A stretch of 30,565 bases of DNA, from NCBI GenBank assembly GCA_020440645.1, contig JAGRNR010000048.1, forward strand, positions 1-30,565. The letters are read 5' to 3'. The stretch is from JAHEFU01 sp020440645 (GTDB taxonomy: Bacteria; 4484-113; JAFGCY01). The notes below the pieces were generated by a model. That model did no database searches, was not told where the DNA came from, and saw nothing but the letters and a program-made list of their open reading frames with translations. Shown piece after piece: positions 6,828 through 14,924 of this stretch. The stretch's first letter is position 1. Every line of letters starts with the position of its first letter. The translations under genes were made by a program, and so were the position numbers.

Positions 6828-8309
6828 ATGCGCAAGCGAATCCCCGAAGTCCCCCTAATGCTGGTGAGCGCCATTATCCTCAGTTCCTGCGGTGGGTCAG
6901 GCGCTGTGGCACTTGATCGCAACCCCGGCAGTGAACTGCGCCAACCCGCTGTAGCGAAAGACATTGATCCCGATCCGGACATCGTACATGTGCAGCTGAC
7001 TGCTGCCCCGCTGGTGGTGGAATTCGAACCCGGGGTGCCGACGGAGGTCTGGGCCTACAACGGCAGCTTCCCCGGACCGCTGATCGAGGCGAAGCAGGGC
7101 GACCGCATCATCGTTGACCTGACGAACAATCTGCCGGAGGAGACTACGATCCACTGGCACGGTGTGCGCCTGAGCAATGCCAATGACGGCACACCGATCA
7201 CGCAGGACCCGGTGCCCCCCGGCGGCAGCTTCACCTACGACTTCACCGTACCGGACGCTTCACTGTTCTGGTACCACCCGCATGCCAACTCAGCTGAGCA
7301 GGTCTACCGCGGGCTGTATGGTCCGCTGCAGGTGCATGGCGAGGACCCGCTGCCAGCCGCGGATGAACGTGTGCTGGTGCTGAGCGATATCGAGTTGTCC
7401 GGCGGGCAGCTTGTGCTGCCCTGGGCGGACGGCGTGCAGCAGATGGAGAACGCGATGGGCTACCTTGGCAACACCCAGCTTGTCAACGGCCAGCTGATGC
7501 CGGAGCTCAGGGTGCGCAGTGGCGGGCTGGAGCGCTGGCGGGTGGTGAATGCCAGCGGATCGCGCTACTACAACCTCGCGCTGCCGGGCCATGTGTTCAC
7601 GATGGTCGGCACGGATGGCGGACTGATCGAGTCCCCGGTGGAGTATTCCGAATTCCTGCTGGCCCCGGGGGAACGGGCGGACCTGCTTGTTGCAACGGAT
7701 GGCAGCGATGGCGACAGCCCGGTGCTCATCAATGCCTCGTATTCGATCATGCATGCCGCAGGCTTCATGCCTGATCCGGACCATCCGCTGATGCAGCTGC
7801 GTTACAGCGGCAGTGTGAACGGGCTGGACCGCAGCATCCCGGCACAGCTGGCAACAATCACGGAACCGGTGGTGGATGCCGGTGAGTTCAGCCTGCAGTT
7901 CAGCGCGGCACTTGACCCGCAGCCGATGGACATCATCGCCGGCACGGTGAACGAGGATGCGCCGATCAACTTCGCCAGTTTCGCAATCAACGGCCGACCC
8001 TGGCCGGATGCGGCGGAGCATGTTTCGCAGCTTGGCACCACGGAGCGCTGGACACTGAACAACCATACGGTGATGGACCATCCCTTCCACCTGCATGGCT
8101 ACCGCTTCCTGGTAGAGTCGGGCACAGATGGCGGTCCGGCCTATCGAGGATGGAAGGACACTGTCAACGTGCACGGCAGCGAGCTGGGTGACCACCATCT
8201 TGACATACTGATTCCATTTGAGGACAATCCCGGCAACTGGCTGTACCACTGCCACATCCTGCGCCATGCCGAGCTGGGGATGATGGCGGAACTGGTCGTC
8301 AATCCCTAG
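6828..8309 (+). CDS. Multicopper oxidase, periplasmic lipoprotein
   Basis: 493 residues. A lipoprotein signal is present: basic start, hydrophobic LMLVSAIIL, lipobox LSSC at about residues 18-21, then a glycine-rich linker. Cupredoxin domains carry all four copper motifs: HWHG and WYHPH in domain 1, HPFHLHG and HCHILRHAELGMM near the C-terminus, giving ligands for the type 1 centre (Cys, two His, axial Met) and the trinuclear site. It should couple oxidation of a phenol or metal ion to reduction of oxygen to water. The axial Met and three-domain length fit laccase/CueO-like enzymes; substrate is unknown, and no Met-rich insert like that of CueO is visible. The frame opens at 6732, but that would overlap the tRNA; ATG 6828 fits both the signal peptide and promoter. 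Confidence 0.92.
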   Translation: MRKRIPEVPLMLVSAIILSSCGGSGAVALDRNPGSELRQPAVAKDIDPDPDIVHVQLTAAPLVVEFEPGVPTEVWAYNGSFPGPLIEAKQGDRIIVDLTNNLPEETTIHWHGVRLSNANDGTPITQDPVPPGGSFTYDFTVPDASLFWYHPHANSAEQVYRGLYGPLQVHGEDPLPAADERVLVLSDIELSGGQLVLPWADGVQQMENAMGYLGNTQLVNGQLMPELRVRSGGLERWRVVNASGSRYYNLALPGHVFTMVGTDGGLIESPVEYSEFLLAPGERADLLVATDGSDGDSPVLINASYSIMHAAGFMPDPDHPLMQLRYSGSVNGLDRSIPAQLATITEPVVDAGEFSLQFSAALDPQPMDIIAGTVNEDAPINFASFAINGRPWPDAAEHVSQLGTTERWTLNNHTVMDHPFHLHGYRFLVESGTDGGPAYRGWKDTVNVHGSELGDHHLDILIPFEDNPGNWLYHCHILRHAELGMMAELVVNP

Positions 8310-9372
8310 GGCAGAGTTCCTTCAGCTGTTGCCATTCCGCGGGCAGCTCAGCCTCGAACTGCATCCGCTGGCCGCTGGATGGGTGGATGAAGCTCAGCCG
8401 GCGCGCATGCAGGAAGAAGCCGGGGTAGGCTGACAGCAGCGCATGCAGCTCACGGCGCTGCTCCTGCTCGGGCCATGCATGGGTCCAGGCGCGCATGCTG
8501 CCACGTTCGATGCCGGTCTCGAGGAAGCGCAGGAAGGAGCCGACGCGTCCCGCGCCGTACTTCTCGTCGTTGACAATCGCGCAGCCGATGGATTGCAGGT
8601 GCACGCGGATCTGGTGCGTGCGCCCGGTATGGATCACCACATCCAGCAGTGTCAGCGGCCCCCAGTGCTCCGTGGTGCGGAACTCGGTGTGCGCACTGCG
8701 CCCGCGCTTGCCGCCGGTCCACATCTTCTGGCGGCTGCGTGGATGGCGCTCGATCGGCAGGTCGATGATTCCGCCGGGCTGGGGCGGGGGGTCGATCACA
8801 AGCGCCTGGTATTCCTTCTCCGTAATGCGGTCAGCGAACTGGCGGGACAGCGAGACATGCGCCGTATTGCTGCGCGCTACTACCATTACGCCGCTGGTTT
8901 CCTTGTCGAGTCGGTGCACGATGCCGGGCCGGTCGCTGCCGCCTGCGTCGGATAGCTGGCCGAGGTGATGCACCAGGGCCGCGGTCAGGGTCGGGCCGGT
9001 TTCGGTCGGGGCCGGGTGCACGGTCAGGCCGGCCGGCTTGACGACGACTGCGATGTGCTCGTCGCTGTGCAGGAACTGCAGCGGGATGTCCAGCGGCTCG
9101 ATGTGCTCGGGGGCCGGTGGGTTCAGCAGCTCGCGCAGGGCCGCCACGTGCACGTTGATGTGCATCCCGGGCTGCAGGTTGCGCTGGCCGCGCGGGATGT
9201 GCTTGCCATCGCACAGCACACCGCCGTCCTCGATCAGGGCCTGTACCCTGGCGCGGGAGACCTCGGCGAACTCCGGCATCTGGCGCAGCCAGACGGTCAC
9301 GGCGATGTCCGCGCGCTCTCCCTTGGTGCCCTCGTAGTCGAAGCCCAGCCATTCGTTGCCGATGGAGTCCAC
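8299..9372 (-). CDS. RluA-family rRNA pseudouridine synthase (RluC/RluD-like)
   Basis: 357 residues. An S4 RNA-binding domain lies at about 25-85 (SRARVQALIEDGGVLCDG), then the RluA catalytic domain at about 100-320. The catalytic motif HRLDKETSG holds Asp156, and the later RTHQIRVHL motif is intact. It isomerises specific uridines in large-subunit rRNA; sequence alone does not separate RluC from RluD. A GTG start at 9372 has no usable ribosome-binding site and a -10-like hexamer six bases before it. Its 3' end overlaps the oxidase 3' end by 11 bases, convergently. It is divergent from the PriA-like gene, with only 44 bases between the two start codons. Confidence 0.9.
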   Translation of the reverse strand: MDSIGNEWLGFDYEGTKGERADIAVTVWLRQMPEFAEVSRARVQALIEDGGVLCDGKHIPRGQRNLQPGMHINVHVAALRELLNPPAPEHIEPLDIPLQFLHSDEHIAVVVKPAGLTVHPAPTETGPTLTAALVHHLGQLSDAGGSDRPGIVHRLDKETSGVMVVARSNTAHVSLSRQFADRITEKEYQALVIDPPPQPGGIIDLPIERHPRSRQKMWTGGKRGRSAHTEFRTTEHWGPLTLLDVVIHTGRTHQIRVHLQSIGCAIVNDEKYGAGRVGSFLRFLETGIERGSMRAWTHAWPEQEQRRELHALLSAYPGFFLHARRLSFIHPSSGQRMQFEAELPAEWQQLKELCPRD

Positions 9373-9378
9373 ACCCCT

Positions 9379-9384
9379 ATTATT
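9379..9384 (-). promoter_or_regulatory. Extended -10 for leaderless pseudouridine-synthase transcript
   Basis: Minus-strand AATAAT ends six bases before GTG 9372 and is preceded by TGA in the extended -10 position. The -10 sits where the -35 of the opposite promoter (for 9417) should be, and vice versa. Confidence 0.4.
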
Positions 9385-9404
9385 TCACCGGCGCGGCTGG
9401 CTGC

Positions 9405-9410
9405 GATAAT
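9405..9410 (+). promoter_or_regulatory. -10 element for leaderless PriA-like transcript
   Basis: GATAAT (5 of 6 to consensus) ends six bases before GTG 9417. There is no Shine-Dalgarno. It overlaps the expected -35 region of the divergent pseudouridine-synthase promoter. Confidence 0.45.
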
Positions 9411-9416
9411 GGCGGC

Positions 9417-11582
9417 GTGACTGAGCAGGCATACATCGTCGCCACCCTGGCCCGCGGCACGGCCTCGCTCGGATTCACATACCGCGGCCGGCCCGGCCTG
9501 CAACCGGGCACGCTGGTGGCGGTTTCCCTGCGCGGCAAGCTGGAACCGGGGCTGGTGCTGGCGGAGGATCCGGCGCCGCCGGAGCAGGCGAAGCTGCTGC
9601 CGCTGCTGGAGCTCAGGCATAACTGGAAGCGGCTGGGCCCGCTGCTGATCCGGCTATCGCACCTTGCTGCAGCGGGTGTGCATGAAGTGGTCGGGCACCT
9701 GCTGCTGGACAGCGTCACGGCCTCTCTGCGCCTTGAACTGGCAATTGCTGATGCGGCGGAACTCTCGGATGCCGAAAGGCAGTCCATCGGCAGGTTGTGC
9801 GGCAAGCTTGGCACTGGACGGGCCAAGACCCTGATGAAGGAGCATGGCTGGAAGCGGCTGTGTGAGCTGGCAAATGCGGGCGGGATCTCGCTGACAATGC
9901 AGTTCGCCGGTACCCCGGGGGTTACCAGGACGGACCCGCGCCTGCGACGTTGGTACAGGGCGGAACATCCACTGGCGAGTGCAGCGGAGGATGGCTACCT
10001 GCCGGGTTGCTACCTGCATGGCCTGGGCGAGGCCTTCGATCCGCAGGGCTGGCTGCACCGCGAACAGAAGCAGGAACGCTGGCAGTATCCCGAAACCAGT
10101 GCAGCACCGGACTGGCAAGCCGGGCAGTGGCCGGAGGGCTGGCGACTGCTGCAGGACATCCCCGGTCTTGGCGAGGTGAAGCTCCAGCATTGCCACATAG
10201 CCCTGTCGGGACTGGCAGATGCGCTGTTCTCCGCCAGCCTGTCCGCAATCTCAGGAGGACGACGGCTGCTGGTGGTGCTGCCACAGCTCTGGCTCCAGCA
10301 GCGCATCTGGCCGCATCTCGCCACACTCGCTCCTCGTATGCACTGGTATGGCTCGGACAGCGGCATCAGCGTTGCCAGCCACATCCTCTCGAAGCTTGAT
10401 GAGGGCGGGCAGGTGGTGTTCGGCGGGCCGTCGTCATGGAAGCTGGCAGCCTGGGGAAACCTTGACGAGGTAATTCTGGTTGATCCGACGCATCCGCAGT
10501 TTGGCGCAGAGCGCGAACCTCACCTTGACTATCGTGAGGCACTACTGGCAACGCTTGCCGGACGCAACACGAGCTTAAGCCTGCTGGAAATGGGCCTGTC
10601 GATCATGGACGGGACTGGACTGGACAAGCCTGTCAGGATCGAAGGACCCCGTCCTGTGGAGCAGGCTGCCGAGCGGCATGACGGCAGCATCGACACCGAC
10701 CCCCTGCCACTGCACCTGCGCCAGCCCGGAGTGCGCCGGCTGGTGCATTTCAACCGGCTGGGCAGCAGCCGTGGGCTGCGCTGCGTGGACTGCGGCAGCC
10801 TGGCGGACTGCCCGAACTGCGGTTCCCGGCGCATCCACTTCAGCCAGCAGCAGAAGGCCTACAGCTGTCCGGATTGCGGCTTCAGCGACCCACGGCTGCG
10901 TTGCCAGAAATGCGGGCTGGCAACCCTGTCCTCCCAGCTGCCCGGCCTCGAAGCGGTGCAGCGCCGGGAAGGCGACCTGATCGTGCAGGGCAGCCAGCCG
11001 CTTCCGGTGATCGGCGAGGGTACCAACTGCATCATCGGCACATCCCAGCTGCTGGAGCCGCCGGTGGGCTTCCGGCCGGAGCAGGTGGTGCATGTGCAGT
11101 CTGACAACCCGGTGGGCTACATCGAGCACTGGCCGCACGAACTGGACATGCTGGCCCGGCTGGTTTCGCTGTATGAGCCGGACGGGAATGATCCGGCCTG
11201 GATAGTCAGCGAACGCCTGCCGGAACTGCTGGGCGAGCGGCTGGAACCAGGTGATGTGGCAAAGCGTTATGCGCAGGAGATCGGCCTGCGCCGGCTGGCC
11301 CTGCTGCCACCCTTCGGGCTGGTCTACCGCTTCCGCCTGTTTGCGCGGGACTTCACCACGGCCCAGCAGCTCAGGAAGGAGCTTGGCGACGAGCTGAAGG
11401 GCATGGATGGCACCAGCGTGCTGCGGCTGGGAAGGCCGGTTGCCCTGTCAGGCTCAGTGCGCCTGAGTGGCTATTTTGTCAATGATGAGCTGGAACCGGA
11501 TGCCCTGCAGCAGTTGCGCTGGCGGCTGTTCGAACGTGGCGGTACCCTGTCCATCCAGCCCGTCCGTGGACCCTGGCACTGA
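9417..11582 (+). CDS. PriA-like primosomal protein lacking helicase motifs
   Basis: 721 residues, colinear with replication-restart protein PriA. The N-terminal 3'-DNA-binding domain is at about 1-105. Zinc-binding segments with four C-x2-C pairs (CVDC, CPNC, CPDC, CQKC) are at about 460-505, and the C-terminal domain (ALLPPFGLVYRFRL) is at about 620-700. The ATPase part is degenerate: where PriA has a Walker A GSGKTE the sequence reads IALSGLADALF (about 260), and the DEEH box is DPTH (about 356), still followed by PriA-like HLDYREALL. Loss of motifs resembles the actinobacterial PriA proteins, which are annotated as lacking helicase activity. It could still bind forks and load DnaB partners. 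GTG 9417 is chosen on the leaderless promoter and absence of better starts. Confidence 0.82.
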   Translation: MTEQAYIVATLARGTASLGFTYRGRPGLQPGTLVAVSLRGKLEPGLVLAEDPAPPEQAKLLPLLELRHNWKRLGPLLIRLSHLAAAGVHEVVGHLLLDSVTASLRLELAIADAAELSDAERQSIGRLCGKLGTGRAKTLMKEHGWKRLCELANAGGISLTMQFAGTPGVTRTDPRLRRWYRAEHPLASAAEDGYLPGCYLHGLGEAFDPQGWLHREQKQERWQYPETSAAPDWQAGQWPEGWRLLQDIPGLGEVKLQHCHIALSGLADALFSASLSAISGGRRLLVVLPQLWLQQRIWPHLATLAPRMHWYGSDSGISVASHILSKLDEGGQVVFGGPSSWKLAAWGNLDEVILVDPTHPQFGAEREPHLDYREALLATLAGRNTSLSLLEMGLSIMDGTGLDKPVRIEGPRPVEQAAERHDGSIDTDPLPLHLRQPGVRRLVHFNRLGSSRGLRCVDCGSLADCPNCGSRRIHFSQQQKAYSCPDCGFSDPRLRCQKCGLATLSSQLPGLEAVQRREGDLIVQGSQPLPVIGEGTNCIIGTSQLLEPPVGFRPEQVVHVQSDNPVGYIEHWPHELDMLARLVSLYEPDGNDPAWIVSERLPELLGERLEPGDVAKRYAQEIGLRRLALLPPFGLVYRFRLFARDFTTAQQLRKELGDELKGMDGTSVLRLGRPVALSGSVRLSGYFVNDELEPDALQQLRWRLFERGGTLSIQPVRGPWH

Positions 11583-11588
11583 ACTCGA

Positions 11589-11594
11589 TATAAT
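11589..11594 (+). promoter_or_regulatory. -10 element for leaderless DUF4129/DUF4350 operon
   Basis: A perfect TATAAT ends six bases before ATG 11601, putting +1 on the start codon. It lies immediately after the PriA-like stop codon, so the operon has its own promoter. Confidence 0.6.
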
Positions 11595-11600
11595 CAGGGC

Positions 11601-12449
11601 ATGCGCCTGTTGTGCATCCTCGGTCTGCTTGTGCTGCTCGGCGGCACGTCCGTGCATGCGCAGGACGATGGTGCAGGCTGGATTGACCAGGGTGAAGAGC
11701 TTGCTGAGGATGTGGCCGAACAGGCGCAGGGGGATCTGGCCGAACAGGCGTTCGAGACCCACTCCTACGACCCCGAATACATCCAGCAGGACCTGCGCGG
11801 GCTGGTGGACAGGCAGCCGCGACCTGCGGCTGGCGAGGACAGCTCCCTGCTGCTGCGCAGCATCCTCAGCTCGGAGGACTTCCTGCAGAGTGAAGCCCCG
11901 GAAACGCAGGCGGATGGGGTGATGCAGAAGGTCTTCAACTGGCTGGACAACACACTCAAGCGCATGAGCCGCAGCCTGGGCCTGAACTTCGCCGGCGGCG
12001 GCGTTGTCACCTATGTGCTTGTCGTGCTGGCACTGGCACTGGTGGCGGTGCTGATCCGGCAGCTGATCATGAACGCCGGCCCCCGTTCTGAACGTGGCAG
12101 GAAGCGCAATGAGCTGGACCCGGAGCTGGACCCCGAAGTGGACCTCGTACGGCTGGCGGAGCAGCACGCCCGCGATGGAGACTTCCGGCTGGCAACGCGT
12201 TACCGCTTCCTCGCCGTGCTGCGCAGCCTGGATATGCCGGCATCGGCGCTGACAACGAATTCCATGCTCGTGCGCCAGGTGCGCCGTGAGCACCCTACAT
12301 TGCAGGCTGAGTTCAGCGAGCTGGTGCGCTTGTTCGAGGATGCATGGTACGGCTCGCTCGACTGCGACAGGCCGCATTACAGTGCGGCAGCCAGCCTGGC
12401 AGGCCTGCTGGACCAGCGGATCCGCATCCGTGATGAGGAGCGCAAGTGA
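11601..12449 (+). CDS. DUF4129-type membrane protein
   Basis: 282 residues. A signal peptide is at 1-20 (LLVLLGGTSVHA), then an acidic periplasmic stretch of about 110 residues and one TM segment at about 133-155. The cytoplasmic C-terminal domain has the DUF4129 pattern (ARDGDFRLATRYRFLAVLRSL then LVRLFEDAWYG). Such proteins usually sit in clusters with DUF4350, a MoxR AAA ATPase and a DUF58 protein with vWA-like fold, thought to remodel or assemble envelope proteins. Here only the DUF4350 partner is adjacent. Its stop codon overlaps the next start by one base (TGATG), so the two are translationally coupled. Confidence 0.75.
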   Translation: MRLLCILGLLVLLGGTSVHAQDDGAGWIDQGEELAEDVAEQAQGDLAEQAFETHSYDPEYIQQDLRGLVDRQPRPAAGEDSSLLLRSILSSEDFLQSEAPETQADGVMQKVFNWLDNTLKRMSRSLGLNFAGGGVVTYVLVVLALALVAVLIRQLIMNAGPRSERGRKRNELDPELDPEVDLVRLAEQHARDGDFRLATRYRFLAVLRSLDMPASALTTNSMLVRQVRREHPTLQAEFSELVRLFEDAWYGSLDCDRPHYSAAASLAGLLDQRIRIRDEERK

Positions 12450-13738
12450 TGGCGGCACAGCGCACTGGCAACGACGGACGCTTCGCCCTGCTGGCGATCG
12501 GGGGCTTCCTGGCGATCGCGGTCTGGCTGGTGCTGCGCGAAAGCAGCACGCAGGCCCCCTACGAGCCGCCCTACAGCACGTTCTCAAGCAATGCGGCTGG
12601 CATCCGCGCGCTGTATGAACTGCTGGAGGACCGTGGCAACGATGTCTCGCGCCACACCCTGACCGAGCATGAGTACCCGAAGGGCAGCTGCGTGGTGATC
12701 GCTGAGGAGTCGGCGCTGAACCCCTTCAAGATGGTGGTCAACCCGCTGGACGTGATGGCCCTGGAACTGCACCTGCAGGATGGCGGCAGCCTGGTGGTGT
12801 TCAGCGATTCCGACCTGGCAATGGTCGACGAGCTGGACAACCTGCTGGCTGGCGAGGATGGCAACGGCGAGGTCGGTGATGCTGAATCTCCGGCTGTTGC
12901 CAGGCGTGGCAAGGCCGGCCTGCCGGGTGGCAACGGCAACTGGCGCGGCGGGATGGCGGGGCAGGGCTACGAACTGGCCGACAGCAGGCCCCCGCTGCTG
13001 CAGGATGTCGGCAGGATTGAGACCGCCTACGGCTGGAGCCAGGCCCTGCTTGCCTTCAGGCCGGTGCTGTCGCTGGAGGAAACATTCGGCAAGCGCGGGT
13101 TCGCGCCGCTGGTGTCCTATGCCCGCTATGGGAATGGCGACATCATCCTCGTCAACCGGCCGGAGATCATCACGAACAGCTGGATCGAACGCGCTGACAA
13201 CCACCGCCTGGCGCTGGCCCTGATCGAGGGCATCGCCGCCGGGGCGCCGATCGTGTTCGACGAGCATATCCACGGTTACAACACCGAGCGCATGACTGCA
13301 GGCAGCCTGCTGACCAGCAGTACCGGCGGGCGTCTGACCCTGCTGGCCGTGGCCTGCATCGTGGTGATGTACCTCGGGCTGGCCGTGCTGCCGGCGCGCA
13401 TCCAGTCGCAAAAGGCTCCACCGCGGCGCCAGGCGACGGAGATGGTACTCGGGCAGGCCAGCCTGTTCCAGCGTGCGGGCTTCATCCGCGGCAGCCTGCG
13501 CCATATCGTCGACGGCCTGAAGCATGAGCTTGTGAGGTCCCACGACTTCCAGGTACTGCCTTCTGACAGGGAGCTGCTCGACTGGTCCCGCAGCAACATG
13601 CCAACAGGCTGGAAGATTGACGGCACGCTCGAGGAGTTCCTGCTCGGCGGGACCTTCCCGCCATCGAAACTGGCCCTGATGCGGGCTTCCCTGAGCTGCG
13701 ACGCAATGCGGGTGCAGGCCTGGCAGCGCCCCCTCTGA
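12449..13738 (+). CDS. DUF4350-type membrane protein
   Basis: 429 residues. TM1 is at about 16-30. Next is the DUF4350 domain (about 42-250) starting with the typical YSTFSSNAAGIRALYELLED and containing the GGSLVVFSD segment, as in GldG/ABC-transport-associated periplasmic domains. TM2 is at about 290-312, followed by a cytoplasmic tail of about 110 residues with a possible winged-helix look. A glycine/asparagine-rich insertion is at about 130-170. ATG 12449 overlaps the preceding stop (TGATG) and has GAGGAG upstream; the GTG at 12446 would leave less spacing. It pairs with the DUF4129 protein, probably as a membrane complex. No MoxR or DUF58 gene follows; the next gene is an independent GTPase. 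Confidence 0.72.
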   Translation: MAAQRTGNDGRFALLAIGGFLAIAVWLVLRESSTQAPYEPPYSTFSSNAAGIRALYELLEDRGNDVSRHTLTEHEYPKGSCVVIAEESALNPFKMVVNPLDVMALELHLQDGGSLVVFSDSDLAMVDELDNLLAGEDGNGEVGDAESPAVARRGKAGLPGGNGNWRGGMAGQGYELADSRPPLLQDVGRIETAYGWSQALLAFRPVLSLEETFGKRGFAPLVSYARYGNGDIILVNRPEIITNSWIERADNHRLALALIEGIAAGAPIVFDEHIHGYNTERMTAGSLLTSSTGGRLTLLAVACIVVMYLGLAVLPARIQSQKAPPRRQATEMVLGQASLFQRAGFIRGSLRHIVDGLKHELVRSHDFQVLPSDRELLDWSRSNMPTGWKIDGTLEEFLLGGTFPPSKLALMRASLSCDAMRVQAWQRPL

Positions 13739-13745
13739 TTGAAGC

Positions 13746-13751
13746 TACAAT
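13746..13751 (+). promoter_or_regulatory. -10 element for leaderless GTPase transcript
   Basis: TACAAT (5 of 6 to consensus) ends six bases before GTG 13758. There is no ribosome-binding site. It falls in the 19-base gap after the DUF4350 stop. Confidence 0.55.
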
Positions 13752-13757
13752 TACGCC

Positions 13758-14639
13758 GTGGCCCAGCAGGCATCAAGGAAGCCGGTTTTCCCGCCGGAAA
13801 TTGCCCCCTACATCGACGTCGGAGCATACCTCGTCGACTCGCGTGCGGCTGCAGCCACGCTGTACCTCGACCCGCTGCTGAAGGGCAAGGAGCTGATCCT
13901 GCTGACCCGTTCGAAGCAGTCAGACGGACAGGTAACGCGGCGCTGGAAGGCTTTCTTCGAGGACTGCGGCTACCACACGATCGCGATCGACTCCATCAGC
14001 GGCGACGGGCTGGAAGAGGTGCTTGACTACCTCGCAAAGCTGCTGCAGCGCAAGCTGAAGGTGGCGAAGAAGCTCGGTATCAACAACGCCACGCTGCGGG
14101 TGGTGGCACTTGGCGTGCCGAATGTGGGCAAGAGCACCTTCCTCAACCGGCTGATCGGGCAGAAGCGCCTGAAGACCGGCGACATTCCGGGGATCACCCG
14201 TGGCCGCCAGTGGGTGCGGCTGTTCGATGACGTTGAGGTGCTGGACACGGCGGGAGTGCTGCGCGACCCGGAACAGATCAACCGGCGCAAGCCCTACTGG
14301 ATGCTCCTGAACCTGATGCCCTACGACTTCAAGCTCCGGGAAGAGACCGTGGACCTGCTGCGTAATACGCTCAACAAGCAGGCCTGGCTGAAGCTCAGGC
14401 GCTATTACAAGATGCCGGATGAGATTCCCGCTCCACAGGACTGGTTCGAGATGCTGGAGATCGTCGGGCGTTACGGCGGATACACGCTCAAGAACGACGA
14501 TCTGGTGGACAAGGCCGCCCGGAGGCTGATGAAGGACTTCCGCATGGGCCGCTTCGGCAGGATCTCGATGGAGGTCCCGGAAACGGCCGTTATCACCTCG
14601 CCGTTCCTGAAGCGGCCCGGGGCGGAAGAGCAGGAATAA
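13758..14639 (+). CDS. RbgA/YlqF-like circularly permuted GTPase
   Basis: 293 residues. The G-motif order is permuted as in RbgA/YlqF ribosome-assembly GTPases. The G4 region comes first (about 47-56), then G1 GVPNVGKS (119-126), the switch PGITRG (144-149) with its Thr, and G3 DTAG (163-166). A helical C-terminal domain follows at about 185-275. RbgA acts in late maturation of the 50S subunit. The oddity is G4: the expected NKxD reads TRSKQSD, so the Asn that helps select guanine is missing and nucleotide specificity may be relaxed. G1 and G3 look intact. The start is GTG with a -10 hexamer in leaderless position. It is followed by 285 bases without a gene. Confidence 0.8.
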   Translation: MAQQASRKPVFPPEIAPYIDVGAYLVDSRAAAATLYLDPLLKGKELILLTRSKQSDGQVTRRWKAFFEDCGYHTIAIDSISGDGLEEVLDYLAKLLQRKLKVAKKLGINNATLRVVALGVPNVGKSTFLNRLIGQKRLKTGDIPGITRGRQWVRLFDDVEVLDTAGVLRDPEQINRRKPYWMLLNLMPYDFKLREETVDLLRNTLNKQAWLKLRRYYKMPDEIPAPQDWFEMLEIVGRYGGYTLKNDDLVDKAARRLMKDFRMGRFGRISMEVPETAVITSPFLKRPGAEEQE

Positions 14640-14924
14640 CCGGCGGTCGTGTAACCGAGGAAGCATGCAGCCGTCTAGTCTATTGGTGATTGGAATGCGT
14701 CGTGCCGATGGACCCCTTCAGAACAGTGCAGCAGTGCATCCAGACTGGTTTGATTGGAATGTGCGGCGGGTAGAACAGAAGGTGGGAACTACAACAAGGC
14801 ATTTTCAGGAATTTCCACAAGCGCCTGTAACATTTCCAATAACTAATTAATCTGGTAAAATGCTGGTCGCACTGTATTAAATATAGAGTGCCCCCAACCC
14901 AGCTACCGGAGACCGGGACAAGAT
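14640..14924. other. Intergenic control region before the pilus genes
   Basis: 285 bases with no convincing gene; the short ORFs here lack ribosome-binding sites and recognisable content. The region holds three copies of a motif: ATTGGAATG at 14689-14697 and 14753-14761 in direct orientation 64 bp apart, and an inverted variant CATTTCCAAT at 14831-14840. The last overlaps the -35 position of the promoter at 14853-14861. A pilus-specific regulator is the natural inference. Confidence 0.45.
14853..14861 (+). promoter_or_regulatory. Extended -10 promoter of the pilC-type operon
   Basis: TGGTAAAAT combines the TGn extension with TAAAAT (5 of 6 to consensus). A TTTCCA hexamer lies 17 bp upstream (14833-14838, 4 of 6 to TTGACA) and overlaps an inverted ATTGGAATG-type motif. 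Transcription would begin near 14868, leaving a leader of about 57 bases. Confidence 0.45.

Noticed and set aside
7290..8267. 325-codon open frame on the minus strand
   Set aside because: Antisense to the multicopper oxidase, whose copper motifs are unmistakable; the antisense product shows no family features.
11454..13543. Long minus-strand frames opposite the DUF4129/DUF4350 genes
   Set aside because: The sense genes have signal peptides, membrane helices, coupled junctions and a promoter; the antisense frames have none.
14665..14850. 61-codon plus-strand frame in the pilus control region
   Set aside because: No ribosome-binding site or promoter in position, and an unremarkable product; repeats explain the region better.
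14841..14924. Sigma-54 promoter for the pilus genes
   Set aside because: No GG-N10-GC -24/-12 element found; an extended -10 fits better.
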